Part shown: positions 33,734-42,858 of the stretch, in pieces
How the letters are laid out: each line of letters opens with the position of its first letter
Numbering within the stretch: the stretch's first letter is position 1
Assembly (NCBI GenBank): GCA_017538795.1
Contig: JAFYIE010000085.1
Location: 1-46,664 of the forward strand
From: Bacteroidales bacterium
GTDB taxonomy: Bacteria > Bacteroidota > Bacteroidia > Bacteroidales > F082
Direction of reading: 5' to 3'
Length of the DNA stretch: 46,664 nucleotides
Notes under the pieces: generated by a model
What the model saw: the letters and a program-made list of their open reading frames with translations, nothing else
Database searches by the model: none
What the model was told of the DNA's origin: nothing
Program-made: the position numbers and the translations under genes

Positions 33734-35848
33734 ATGAAAAAATGTCGTTTATTCCTTCAGAATCAAGTATGCCACTGTATTATGGCAATACTTATGCCTC
33801 TGGCTATGTCTGGTTGTTATGGCAATGTGGATGGTATTACAACATCCAACTCGTCCTCTCTTGGATTATCAACGGATATAAACTATTCGGTTTCTACATT
33901 ATCTCCGCTGGATGATGTAATGATGCAGGCTTTTTATTGGAATGTCCCTGTGGATGAGACAAACCTCAATGGAACATGGTGGGATAATCTTAGTGGGAAA
34001 GCCTCTGAATTGAAGTCAAGTGGAATATCTGCCATATGGACTCCAGGCCCCGCAAAAGGAAACTGGGGAATCCTGGATAATGGCTACGGTATATATGACC
34101 ACTATGATTTAGGCAATTATTATCAGAAAGGAAGTACAGAAACCAGATTTGGTAGCCGTTCTGAATTAGAGACGATGATCCAGACGATGCATCAGAGTCC
34201 AAGAATAAATGTGTATTCCGATGTAGTTCTAAATCATGTTTATTCAAGTGATGATAATGAAGAGGTTAATCCTGCAGTAAAAGCCTATGTTTTTAATGAA
34301 GCTAATTCTGAACAATTCATGCCATATCCTGCCAATGAAATAAGGTGGGTCGTCCCAAATGCCTTAGCAGGAGACTATTATATACAAATAAAAGGCTATT
34401 GTCTGCCTTGGTCTTCTCCATCGACAGAAAGAGGATATGATGTTATGATAAAATGGGATAACAGCATAATTGTAAATGATACTATTGTTTGGGAATATGA
34501 ACCGAACGATGGGGGAGGTAATTACAATCTATTTCCTGCATCAGGAAAAACGGTGCGCGGACATATAGATAGCCAGTCTGATATAGACGAATATAAAATA
34601 ACATTGGCAACACCCCATGATATAGAGATTCGACTTACAGCAAAAAAAGAATATGGAACACCAATGCAATGGGTAGATGCAGGAAGTATGTTAGGATATT
34701 ATCCTGTCGCTATATGGTACAATTCCTCAAATCTTGCAAGTTCACAACTGCAAGCCAGGACTAACACCTATATCACATATCCTACTCACACGGGGACAGG
34801 CGAGCCTAATTACAGCTGGACATATAGTCATTTCCACCCTGTTGATGTTAATGACTGGTTAGGGGGATATGGAACTGACGAAATCGTAACAAATACAAAA
34901 TTCTTCGGAAACGACTTCAATACTTTTGAAACATCAGTACAGACACGTTTAGGAGATTGGGGGAAATGGCTTGTTAACACTATTGGATTTGATGGTTTTA
35001 GATTGGATTTCGTACGTGGATTCCAAGAACAATTTGTAGCAGACTGGGTTAATGGTCTTCCCTTGGTAAATGGTGTACAGCCTTTTATTGTCGGAGAATA
35101 CTGGGGAGCTGATTATCGAATTAAGAATTGGGTCAATACAATTGCTTCTTTGGGTGCTGATGTTGACGGTTTTGACTTTCCGTTGAAGAATACATTAACA
35201 GACATGTGCAATAGTTCTGGGTCAGATTTTAACATGTCATGGCTGAATCATGCTGGCTTAGTTCGCAATAATGCAGGTAATTCTCTGCCTGGAACCTCTG
35301 TTGTAACATTCCTGGACAATCACGATACTGGCAAGGAGCATGACAAATGGGTAACAAAAGACTTCCATCTTGGATATGCATATCTGTTAACGCACGAAGG
35401 GAGACCGTGTATTTTCTATCCACATTTCTTTGGTGATACTATGGTAGATGCCAATGACAATACGCAAACAGTAACTCCACCATCATGGCTGAAAAACAGT
35501 CTTAAGGATCTTATCTCCATCAGAAAGACATATCTTGGGGGATCTCTCGTGGTTTTGAGTGAAATAGGAAATCCATATCCGTCAGGAGATGTCCAGGATG
35601 TCTATATTGCAAGAAGGCAGGGAAACGGGACAAAAGATGGTGCAATAATCGTGCTTAACAATAATGACACAAATACAAAAACCTTATGGGTTACGGTTAA
35701 TGCAACGGGATTTTCAGACTGGTCCGGACTAACTCTTGTAAACGTCCTGAATACTACAGAAACAGTAACTGTTCAATCGGACGGACGAGTAGAATTAGGT
35801 GCTCCGGCTAGAAGTTATAGCATTTGGGTTAAGCAGTCAGATCTGTAA
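33734..35848 (+). CDS. GH13 alpha-amylase lipoprotein with inserted PPC-like domain
   Basis: This 704-aa protein, counting from MKKCRLFLQNQVCHC, is a lipoprotein (lipobox MSGC, Cys near residue 28) of the alpha-amylase family GH13. The catalytic residues are all visible: Asp in GFDGFRLDF (about residue 425), Glu in VGEYWG (about 455) and Asp in FLDNHDTG (about 531). An extra block of about 130 residues replaces the short domain-B segment of its paralogue. It has an EPND motif and VRGHIDSQSDIDEYKITL, typical of pre-peptidase C-terminal domains. It probably hydrolyses starch at the cell surface. It is AT-rich compared with the second amylase downstream. The longer start at 33698 is less likely. 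Confidence 0.9.
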   Translation: MKKCRLFLQNQVCHCIMAILMPLAMSGCYGNVDGITTSNSSSLGLSTDINYSVSTLSPLDDVMMQAFYWNVPVDETNLNGTWWDNLSGKASELKSSGISAIWTPGPAKGNWGILDNGYGIYDHYDLGNYYQKGSTETRFGSRSELETMIQTMHQSPRINVYSDVVLNHVYSSDDNEEVNPAVKAYVFNEANSEQFMPYPANEIRWVVPNALAGDYYIQIKGYCLPWSSPSTERGYDVMIKWDNSIIVNDTIVWEYEPNDGGGNYNLFPASGKTVRGHIDSQSDIDEYKITLATPHDIEIRLTAKKEYGTPMQWVDAGSMLGYYPVAIWYNSSNLASSQLQARTNTYITYPTHTGTGEPNYSWTYSHFHPVDVNDWLGGYGTDEIVTNTKFFGNDFNTFETSVQTRLGDWGKWLVNTIGFDGFRLDFVRGFQEQFVADWVNGLPLVNGVQPFIVGEYWGADYRIKNWVNTIASLGADVDGFDFPLKNTLTDMCNSSGSDFNMSWLNHAGLVRNNAGNSLPGTSVVTFLDNHDTGKEHDKWVTKDFHLGYAYLLTHEGRPCIFYPHFFGDTMVDANDNTQTVTPPSWLKNSLKDLISIRKTYLGGSLVVLSEIGNPYPSGDVQDVYIARRQGNGTKDGAIIVLNNNDTNTKTLWVTVNATGFSDWSGLTLVNVLNTTETVTVQSDGRVELGAPARSYSIWVKQSDL

Positions 35849-35859
35849 AATAGCTTTTC

Positions 35860-35897
35860 GTTATGGATATGGAGATTTTCCATATCCATAACTTTTT
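35860..35897 (+). terminator. Rho-independent terminator of the first amylase gene
   Basis: A 14-bp perfect stem (GTTATGGATATGGA at 35860-35873 with TCCATATCCATAAC at 35879-35892) has a 5-base loop and ends in TTTTT. It starts 12 bases after the stop codon. Confidence 0.9.
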
Positions 35898-35926
35898 AGG
35901 TGTATGCATAAGAGAACTGTAGCAGA

Positions 35927-36718
35927 ATGATGCATAACAAACTTATCTTGAAACAAGATATGCTTGATGCATTCAAGAAACTTGGAATGCAACAGGAAAT
36001 GACGGTGATGGTTCATTCTTCGCTGAGCAGTCTGGGCTATGTATGCGGAGGGGCACAGACCATTATCCGGGCTTTACTCGAAATCGTCACACGCGAAGGT
36101 ACTATCGTGATGGCTACCGAGTCTTGGAAGAACCTCGACCCCGATGCAGGCGTTCACAACGAAGTAGGTACTGACGACTGGCAGGCTATCCGCGACAACT
36201 GGCCACCATTCGACAAACGCCTCACGCCGACTGACAGCATGGGCACAGTTGCCGAAATGTTTCGTCTCTGGATTTGGACTTATCGCAGTGACCATCCAGC
36301 CCGTTCCATTGCTGCCAACGGCAAACATGCGACCTTCCTGACCGTGAAGCACGACCTTTCGGATATTTACGGCGACACATCACCCATGGGACGGCTCTAC
36401 GAACTCGATGCCTACATCCTGCTGATTGGCGTAGGCTACGACAAAGTGACTTCACTCCATCTGGCCGAGGCCCGTGCCAATTATCCAGGTAAACATAACA
36501 CGATTGCCCATAGTGCCGATTTCGAATGCGGCAAGCGGGTCTGGAAAGCATACGAGACGCTTGATGTCGATAGCAGGGACTTCAAGCAGATAGGCAAGGC
36601 TTTCGAGCAAACCCATCATGTGGCAAAGGTACGGCTTGGTCATGCCACCCTGCGACTGATACGCCAACGGGAACTGGTGGACTTTGCCGTGGAATGGATG
36701 GAAAAGAATCGTAAATGA
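35927..36718 (+). CDS. AAC(3)-family aminoglycoside N-acetyltransferase-like protein
   Basis: This 263-aa protein matches the AAC(3) antibiotic acetyltransferase family. The visible signatures are MVHSSLSSLGYVCGGAQTII (residues 27-46), RSDHPARSIAANG (about 125) and a C-terminal LIGVGYDKVTSLHLAE (about 167). These enzymes move an acetyl group from acetyl-CoA to the 3-amino group of aminoglycosides, but many relatives have unknown substrates, so resistance should not be assumed. The gene has higher G+C than its left neighbour and lies 18 bases before the second amylase, probably as one transcript. Confidence 0.85.
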   Translation: MMHNKLILKQDMLDAFKKLGMQQEMTVMVHSSLSSLGYVCGGAQTIIRALLEIVTREGTIVMATESWKNLDPDAGVHNEVGTDDWQAIRDNWPPFDKRLTPTDSMGTVAEMFRLWIWTYRSDHPARSIAANGKHATFLTVKHDLSDIYGDTSPMGRLYELDAYILLIGVGYDKVTSLHLAEARANYPGKHNTIAHSADFECGKRVWKAYETLDVDSRDFKQIGKAFEQTHHVAKVRLGHATLRLIRQRELVDFAVEWMEKNRK

Positions 36719-36736
36719 CTAATAAGTATAAGCAAT

Positions 36737-38335
36737 ATGAAGAATCTGAGATTTTGGAAAGACGTTAATGTAGTGGTTGCCGCTTGCTTTCTCGCCGCTT
36801 GCTCTACGCAAAGGGAGGAGCCGTTGCAGCCGTTGGACGACGTGATGATGCAGGCGTTCTATTGGGATGTGCCTGTGGATGACCAGGCCAGGAACGGCAC
36901 ATGGTGGGATCACCTTTCTTCGTTGGCGCCGGAACTCAGGGCCGCTGGCATCAGCAGCCTGTGGACGCCCATTCCCGCAAAGGGAAACTGGGGCATCTAT
37001 GACAGTGGCTATGGCATCTACGACCATTATGACCTCGGCAATTATGAGCAGAAGGGCACGGTGGAAACGCGCTACGGCAGCCGTGCGGAACTGGAGCAGA
37101 TGATTGGCACGATGCACCAAGCGGGTATCAAGGTCTATTCAGACGTGGTGCTGAATCATCTCTATGGTGGGGATGAGAACTTCGATGCCAATCCCGCTGT
37201 CACGGCGTATGTCAGGGCGGGACTTCATGAGCCGTACCCTGAGAGCGACATCCAATGGAAGAACGACACGGCTTATACGCGGACACATCTTTTCTTCCCG
37301 AAGCATACGGGTAAGGGCGAACCAAACTACGAATGGCACTATCAGCACTTCCATCCGTCGTCGGCATCGGACTCGCTGACTGACTTCGCCGACGATGTGC
37401 TGCGGCCACGCACCAAGTTCTTCGGCAACGACCTCGACACGTATAACGAGGAAGTGCAGCAGCGGCTCTGCGATTGGGGCAAATGGCTGAAGGGCACGAT
37501 TGGCTTTGATGGCTTCCGTCTGGACTTCGTGCGGGGCTTGCTGCCTGAGTTTGTCAACCGATGGGTAAATGGATTGCCGTTGCAGGACGGCCAGCAGCCG
37601 TTTATCGTCGGTGAGTATTGGGCCGAAGACGGACGGTATATCAAGGAATGGGTGGATAGCGTTGCTCAGGGCGGTGCCGATGTTCATGCCTTCGACTTCC
37701 CTCTGAAGTTCACGCTCACCGAGATGTGTAATAAGTCGGGTGATGAGTTTGACATGTCGCGCCTGGCTCATGCGGGGATGATACGGGGCTTCGGCCTGCC
37801 CGTTGATAATGTAGTGACCTTCGTGGATAACCACGACACGGGCAAGGAGCATGACAAATGGCTCGTCAAGGATTACGTACTGGCCTACGCCTATATCCTC
37901 ACCCACGAGGGTACGCCCTGTGTGTTCTATCCGCATTTCTATGCCGTCACCCAGCACGACGTGGATAATCCGTCATTAGAAGTCACGGCATCTACAGACT
38001 TGCAGTTGGATATTCGTCATTTGATTGACATCCGCCGCCAGTATCTCGGAGGCACGTTGGCAGTCTTAACAGAATCAGACAAACATTTATACGTTGCCCG
38101 CCGTCAGGGAAACGGCCATAGGGACGGTGCCATCATCGTACTCAACAACCACGACACCGACACCCTCAGCATCACCCTCAATGTATGTCCCGACGGCTTC
38201 ACTGACTGGTCAGGCCAGACGCTGGTTAATCTCCTTAATCCCAAAGAGACTATCACTGTCGGCAATGACGGCCAAGCCACGCTGTCAGCCCCCAATCGTT
38301 ATTTTTCTATATGGTCGCCTCAAAGTAATCTATAA
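36737..38335 (+). CDS. GH13 alpha-amylase lipoprotein
   Basis: This 532-aa lipoprotein (lipobox LAAC, Cys near residue 22) is a GH13 alpha-amylase. Catalytic residues are Asp in GFDGFRLDF (about residue 263), Glu in VGEYWAEDG (about 292) and Asp in FVDNHDTG (about 366). It is highly similar to the first amylase over the whole catalytic domain but lacks the PPC-like insertion. The C-terminal beta domain ([18 protein letters not shown]) is kept. The gene is clearly more G+C-rich than the first, so the two copies have had different histories. A terminator follows. Confidence 0.9.
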   Translation: MKNLRFWKDVNVVVAACFLAACSTQREEPLQPLDDVMMQAFYWDVPVDDQARNGTWWDHLSSLAPELRAAGISSLWTPIPAKGNWGIYDSGYGIYDHYDLGNYEQKGTVETRYGSRAELEQMIGTMHQAGIKVYSDVVLNHLYGGDENFDANPAVTAYVRAGLHEPYPESDIQWKNDTAYTRTHLFFPKHTGKGEPNYEWHYQHFHPSSASDSLTDFADDVLRPRTKFFGNDLDTYNEEVQQRLCDWGKWLKGTIGFDGFRLDFVRGLLPEFVNRWVNGLPLQDGQQPFIVGEYWAEDGRYIKEWVDSVAQGGADVHAFDFPLKFTLTEMCNKSGDEFDMSRLAHAGMIRGFGLPVDNVVTFVDNHDTGKEHDKWLVKDYVLAYAYILTHEGTPCVFYPHFYAVTQHDVDNPSLEVTASTDLQLDIRHLIDIRRQYLGGTLAVLTESDKHLYVARRQGNGHRDGAIIVLNNHDTDTLSITLNVCPDGFTDWSGQTLVNLLNPKETITVGNDGQATLSAPNRYFSIWSPQSNL

Positions 38336-38345
38336 CATCACGAAT

Positions 38346-38377
38346 AAGAGTCTTCTTTATTTTAGGAGGCTCTTTCT
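38346..38377 (+). terminator. Probable terminator after the second amylase
   Basis: AAGAGTCTTC (38346-38355) pairs with GGAGGCTCTT (38365-38374), including G-T pairs, around a 9-base loop and is followed by a short T-rich run. It starts 11 bases after the stop codon. Confidence 0.65.
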
Positions 38378-38484
38378 ATATATATAATAATGTATAGAGA
38401 CATTCTTTCATAAAATATGATGAATTTGACAAAATTTACGGCCAAACATTTAAAAAATATTAAATCTTGCATTTTTTCTGAATG

Positions 38485-38538
38485 TTTGTGCACCAGTTTA
38501 CATACTATTTAGTATCTTTGCATCATACTGATTGGTAT
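38485..38538 (+). promoter_or_regulatory. Promoter of the patatin operon with two palindromic operators
   Basis: TATCTTTG (38513-38520) is a -7 box. TTTG at 38485-38488 is 24 bases away, wider than usual. Two 14-bp palindromes flank and overlap the -7 box: ATACTATTTAGTAT (38502-38515) and ATACTGATTGGTAT (38525-38538). They match the TetR-type sites at the regulator, synthase and TetR promoters, so repression by one of the TetR proteins is likely. Confidence 0.7.
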
Positions 38539-38554
38539 TTAAATTATATTTCGT

Positions 38555-40153
38555 ATGGCAAAACTAAATATTGGAATGTCTTTTTCTGGAGGTGGTTACA
38601 GGGCTGCCACATTCCATTTGGGTACACTTTCATTCCTGAACACGATTTATGTCGATGATGGAAAATCATTGTTGTATTGTATTTCAGTAATGTCAACCGT
38701 CTCTGGGGGGACTATTACTGGACTAAAGTATATGCTTGCACTGGCCCAGAAGCAAGATATTAATACTATGGTGCATGAGTTGTTCGACTTTCTATATAAT
38801 GAGGATTTGATTGAGGATGCATTTGCAAACATAGAAAAGGGACGGACAGACTATGGGGCATCATTAATCAAAATCATGGCAAGCATTTATGATGCCAGAT
38901 TGTTCAATCAATCTGTTATGGGTGACCTGATGGATTGTATCAATGATATACCAATCAAACATTTCTCGGCTAACGCAACAGATTTTGACAATGGGCTGCC
39001 GTTCCGTTTTCAGGTTACCGAGGGGCGCATGATTGATGATACGAAATCCACATACGGAGTGTTCGGGAACAGTAATCATAGGTTAAAGCGAGACATTGCT
39101 CAATATGTTACATTGGGCGAGGCGCTTGCCTGTTCTTCTTGTTTTCCAAGTGGATTTGAGCCAATGATGTTTCCAGATGACTTCAAAGTATGTCAAAATG
39201 AAACTGCTGCAAAGAAAGACAGTTTTGGAATTATGGATGGGGGAGTCGTTGATAACCAGGGAATAGAACCAATCCTATTAGCAGAAGAGCGTATGCGAAA
39301 ATGTGATAAAGGAAGAAAAGATAAGGCATTGGAACTCGTAATCGTATCTGACGTGTCAAGTTCGAACATGAACGGTTATTCTCCTTGCCAACAAAGGTTG
39401 CCAAAGAGCATCGGGGGATGGACAATTACAAAATTGCAGCAATATGCCCTGTTTGCCGAATTCGTTATTTCGCTATTACTGATTGTCGCTTTCTTTGCTA
39501 ACAACCATTATATGATCGGAGCCATAGCTGTTATCTGGGGAATGGTAACCATAGTAAATGTTGCACTCCATTGGATCAATAATAAGATTGTGGGATTGGT
39601 TTCAAATACGATTATCGGGAAGAACGCATCATTTATTAATCATCTGTCTTTTGGCGATATTGAGTCTTTGCTAATGAATCGTGCCAAGTCTGTCATCATG
39701 ATGAGTTCCTCAGTCTTTTTGAAAAGAATCCGCAGAATGGCTTACGCAACTCTGTATAGTGACAAAGACTGGCAGAATCGCTTGGTAACCAATACTATTT
39801 ATGAACTCAGGGCTGGAGAGAAATGGGCCTCAAGATTTAAGAATGGCACCTTACCAGATTACCTCAAGCCATCAATAGCCATACAAGAAAATAGTTATAA
39901 AGCAGCAAATATGGGAACCACACTCTGGTTTACGGAAAAAGATAAGGGGAAGGGCATCCCAGAAGCAATTCTCGCAGCAGGTCAGTACACGATTTGCTAT
40001 AATCTATTGGATTACATTGATAAGATAAAGAAAAAGAGAGACAATTTGAATGAAAACCATCAACTGATTATTGCATGTGAACAACAATTGCAAGATGCGT
40101 GGAAGAAATTTCAGGAAGACCCGTTATGGATGGTTTCTAAGTTTAGAGAGTAA
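38555..40153 (+). CDS. Patatin-like phospholipase
   Basis: This 532-aa protein has the patatin fold. The oxyanion motif GGGYRAATFHLG starts at residue 12, the nucleophile Ser50 lies in STVSGGTITG, and the catalytic Asp is in MDGGVVDNQG (about residue 228). A hydrophobic pair near residues 305-345 (FVISLLLIVAFFANNH and IGAIAVIWGMVTIVNVAL) suggests membrane attachment. Patatin proteins act on membrane lipids, either in lipid turnover or as effectors in anti-phage systems. No cyclase-type gene (CD-NTase) is seen here. It is first in a likely three-gene operon under TetR-type operators. Confidence 0.85.
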   Translation: MAKLNIGMSFSGGGYRAATFHLGTLSFLNTIYVDDGKSLLYCISVMSTVSGGTITGLKYMLALAQKQDINTMVHELFDFLYNEDLIEDAFANIEKGRTDYGASLIKIMASIYDARLFNQSVMGDLMDCINDIPIKHFSANATDFDNGLPFRFQVTEGRMIDDTKSTYGVFGNSNHRLKRDIAQYVTLGEALACSSCFPSGFEPMMFPDDFKVCQNETAAKKDSFGIMDGGVVDNQGIEPILLAEERMRKCDKGRKDKALELVIVSDVSSSNMNGYSPCQQRLPKSIGGWTITKLQQYALFAEFVISLLLIVAFFANNHYMIGAIAVIWGMVTIVNVALHWINNKIVGLVSNTIIGKNASFINHLSFGDIESLLMNRAKSVIMMSSSVFLKRIRRMAYATLYSDKDWQNRLVTNTIYELRAGEKWASRFKNGTLPDYLKPSIAIQENSYKAANMGTTLWFTEKDKGKGIPEAILAAGQYTICYNLLDYIDKIKKKRDNLNENHQLIIACEQQLQDAWKKFQEDPLWMVSKFRE

Positions 40154-40155
40154 AA

Positions 40156-40602
40156 ATGAGGAAAGTACAGTTTTTGTGTCTATTGCTAATCTTACTATCT
40201 ACTGTCTGGGCTTGTAGAAAGACGGATGAAGATCGACTTGTGGAATACCTGAAGCAAGCATATCCTCCAGAATATGCAGAGCATGTAAAGTTGGGGGTAC
40301 TTGATAGTGTCTATGATCCTTACGATTCTTTATGCACACTACTGAATATAATTGATAGTGTAAAAGATATGCCTATTATGGATGCTATACTTCACGATAA
40401 CCGCAGGAAGGCCAATGCCCTTGGCAGAAATGCGACTATATATGAATCTGGCGGTTATACAAAGAATATTGTCGTCATCTATGATGCAAATGGCAATATT
40501 AAGCATACCTCCATCCAATCCGAGAAGAAAGGAGAACAAATTATGTTCAGATTCTTCCAAAGATACAAAAAAGACCCATTTTGGGAAGAACTACCGAGAT
40601 AA
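40156..40602 (+). CDS. Small lipoprotein of the patatin operon
   Basis: This 148-aa lipoprotein has the lipobox VWAC (Cys20) and no domain I recognise. The mature part is helical, polar and rich in Y, D and K, with a short beta stretch (NIVVIYDANGNIKHTSI). It begins 2 bases after the patatin gene, so it is very probably co-translated with it. It may be a periplasmic partner or inhibitor. Confidence 0.7.
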   Translation: MRKVQFLCLLLILLSTVWACRKTDEDRLVEYLKQAYPPEYAEHVKLGVLDSVYDPYDSLCTLLNIIDSVKDMPIMDAILHDNRRKANALGRNATIYESGGYTKNIVVIYDANGNIKHTSIQSEKKGEQIMFRFFQRYKKDPFWEELPR

Positions 40603-40625
40603 CTAAACAATTAAAAATAGAAATT

Positions 40626-41465
40626 ATGGATTTTATTACTTTAATGCCCATTGAGGCTTATTCAATGCCCTCATCAACTTTTGTTCCAGATGACAGCCAT
40701 GTCATGGTAATTAACACAGCACGTAATATGGAATGGGACGATTTCGGTGGTGGATGGAGTGATCAACGAACAAAGACTTTACAAGCCAGAACAAACGCGT
40801 ATAAACAATGGCTTCTTAATTTTTGTAAGCCTACGGCTTCTCCAACTGATACGGGAATTACTTTTATGGAGAATGGCGTTTGTCACACAGCAGCAAATAG
40901 AATACTTATTGTTTCTGACGGTGACACAAATGTAAGACTGGCACCAGGAGATGAATATGCTATCCTGTTCTTTGGAAAATATGGATTGGGCATTTCTGAT
41001 TTCAAGAAAAAGCTGAAAGACTCCTTCAATAAAACTGCAAAGAGCTATTTTATGCCTAAATGTATCTTAGACGAGGTCCTAAAGAGAATTGATAATAGTT
41101 GGGAAGAAGAATGGTCTGCTTGGAGACTTGTTGCCGAAAAAGAATGCAACCTTGATGTCCGGAGGATCCTTAATAAAAACGTATCTGGAGGATTTTCTAA
41201 TGCGGAACGTCACATGAAGGATTTTATCGCAAAAAGAGAGGTCGTATATGCACAATATAAAGGCAATTCTTCTATGGTCCAGAAAAAGATAGGGGAATTG
41301 ATATACTCATCTACGGAGGCATATTTGAGTCAATTGACTCCTGGATTTATAACAGAAGCCGAAAAAAGATATGCGCTGAAAAAGATCAAGGAGTTCTTAA
41401 ATGGCCATATTAAGTCTATGCGCAGAGCTATGACATTATGGAGACGAAACCGTTTAACATTATAG
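40626..41465 (+). CDS. Unknown protein of the patatin operon
   Basis: This 279-aa cytoplasmic-looking protein has no recognised family. Near the middle it carries ENGVCHTAANRILIVSDGDT and APGDEYAILFFGKYG, a compact conserved-looking block with a Cys-His pair that could be catalytic, followed by a charged helical C-terminal half. I use the ATG at 40626 because upstream starts would overlap the previous gene. It lies 23 bases after it and ends the operon. Confidence 0.65.
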   Translation: MDFITLMPIEAYSMPSSTFVPDDSHVMVINTARNMEWDDFGGGWSDQRTKTLQARTNAYKQWLLNFCKPTASPTDTGITFMENGVCHTAANRILIVSDGDTNVRLAPGDEYAILFFGKYGLGISDFKKKLKDSFNKTAKSYFMPKCILDEVLKRIDNSWEEEWSAWRLVAEKECNLDVRRILNKNVSGGFSNAERHMKDFIAKREVVYAQYKGNSSMVQKKIGELIYSSTEAYLSQLTPGFITEAEKRYALKKIKEFLNGHIKSMRRAMTLWRRNRLTL

Positions 41466-41485
41466 AAGATAAAACATCTTGAAGA

Positions 41486-42049
41486 ATGAATAACAAACAT
41501 GATAAAAATATAAACCAAGTTATGAATAAATATGCTATATTTGGCCCTTTCCGTCTTTGTCGCCTAAAAATAAAAGGCAGAAACGTCGGATATTGTAAGA
41601 ATCAAGGATTAATTGATGCAGTAACGTTTATAGGTGAATATCGTGCACCTTATGAAAAAAATAAAAGCCCATATATGAGAGGAATTGACTTCATACGTAA
41701 TGCTTATGAAAGAAATTATAACGAATGGATTAGTAAAGCAGAAATAAAAAGGCTTATGCGTCCAAATTATAAGCGTCGTCATCGTTTAAAAATACCATCA
41801 AGAACAATTAAGATTCTTGAATGCATAGCATTGCACATTGACTTTCCAACAGATTGCCTCTCCCGTAAACATTGTATGAAAAAAAAGACGGAATTTTGTC
41901 ACAATAATAATATAAATAGTATCTGTTGCTATCGTTACTTAGTATATAACCTTTATGTGCAACTTGAAGAAATCGAAGGCCTTCTGGATCAGAAGTCGAT
42001 AATATATAGTATTTATAAAGAGATTGAAGATAACAAAAAAAATTGCTGA
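41486..42049 (+). CDS. Unknown basic protein
   Basis: This 187-aa protein is strongly basic and cysteine-containing (CLSRKHCMKKKTEFCH near residue 124), with no signal peptide and no recognised domain. It starts an AT-rich gene run different in composition from the patatin operon. Its stop codon lies only 2 bases before the next ATG. A role in nucleic-acid binding is possible from charge alone. Confidence 0.55.
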   Translation: MNNKHDKNINQVMNKYAIFGPFRLCRLKIKGRNVGYCKNQGLIDAVTFIGEYRAPYEKNKSPYMRGIDFIRNAYERNYNEWISKAEIKRLMRPNYKRRHRLKIPSRTIKILECIALHIDFPTDCLSRKHCMKKKTEFCHNNNINSICCYRYLVYNLYVQLEEIEGLLDQKSIIYSIYKEIEDNKKNC

Positions 42050-42051
42050 TT

Positions 42052-42765
42052 ATGAATCGATATACAAATATACGCTACCATATATATAAAGAGCTTTCAA
42101 AATATAGGCAGCTGCAAGAAAAGCGAGGTTCAGATAGAATTAATGAATTCGCTGTGCCTATCTTGACAGGTATTCTGGTCATAGTTATAACAAGCTTTCT
42201 TCAAAACATTATTGATAAGAAAGGGGGCTATTTTTATCTAATTATCATTTTGGCAATACCAATTATTTATATATTGCTGCTCGCTTTATTAAAACGTATT
42301 CTCTATATGTGGGAGAACTATATAAAACCCAATTGGTTCCCTGTGAGGAACGTAGATGAAATTTCATTCAAATTGCGTCAAGAAGAGTACGCCGCCAAAT
42401 TTAATTATGAGGTAACATATCTCGTTGAAGCCGCATATGTTCAAGTTCAAAATTTAACATGTCAAGATGGCCTTCTTCTAAGAATAGGTTTGCTTAATAT
42501 TTCCTTCTGTGTAAGAAATATTTTGAGAAAAATAAAAGAATCATTATTAGAACATTCTAGGAAAATAAGTTCAGGTCTTGTGTCTGATAACATGATTGTA
42601 GTTGTTATGGAAATGACGTTAATGATTATAAAAAGAATGCAAGAGTATAGTAACAAGAATAAAGATATATATTTAGATGAAATATCGCTATTACAAGAAA
42701 AGTATGATAGGTTAAAAGTGCGAATTGAAGAAATCTATGAAGTTAATATTTCATTTCAGTCATAA
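42052..42765 (+). CDS. Unknown membrane protein with two helices
   Basis: This 237-aa protein has two adjacent membrane helices (VPILTGILVIVITSFLQNII and YFYLIIILAIPIIYILLLAL) followed by a long charged, mostly helical cytoplasmic part. No family is recognised. The start is the ATG at 42052, 2 bases after the previous stop; a TTG in the same frame lies 9 bases upstream. Its topology is like membrane partners in some defence operons. Confidence 0.6.
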   Translation: MNRYTNIRYHIYKELSKYRQLQEKRGSDRINEFAVPILTGILVIVITSFLQNIIDKKGGYFYLIIILAIPIIYILLLALLKRILYMWENYIKPNWFPVRNVDEISFKLRQEEYAAKFNYEVTYLVEAAYVQVQNLTCQDGLLLRIGLLNISFCVRNILRKIKESLLEHSRKISSGLVSDNMIVVVMEMTLMIIKRMQEYSNKNKDIYLDEISLLQEKYDRLKVRIEEIYEVNISFQS

Positions 42766-42858
42766 GTATTGTTTAACCCTAACAAATAGGTACATAATAA
42801 AAAAGAAAAGATAGAGATAATCACTAATTATGTATACATCTAAATTAGTTTAATATAA

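Noticed and set aside
37139-37957. 272-aa open frame on the - strand within the second amylase gene
   Set aside because: It lies fully opposite a GH13 gene with all catalytic motifs and has no family resemblance.
38555-41465. CBASS-type interpretation of the patatin operon
   Set aside because: No CD-NTase, ubiquitin-like ligase or peptidase gene is found beside the patatin, and the third gene lacks nucleotidyltransferase motifs.
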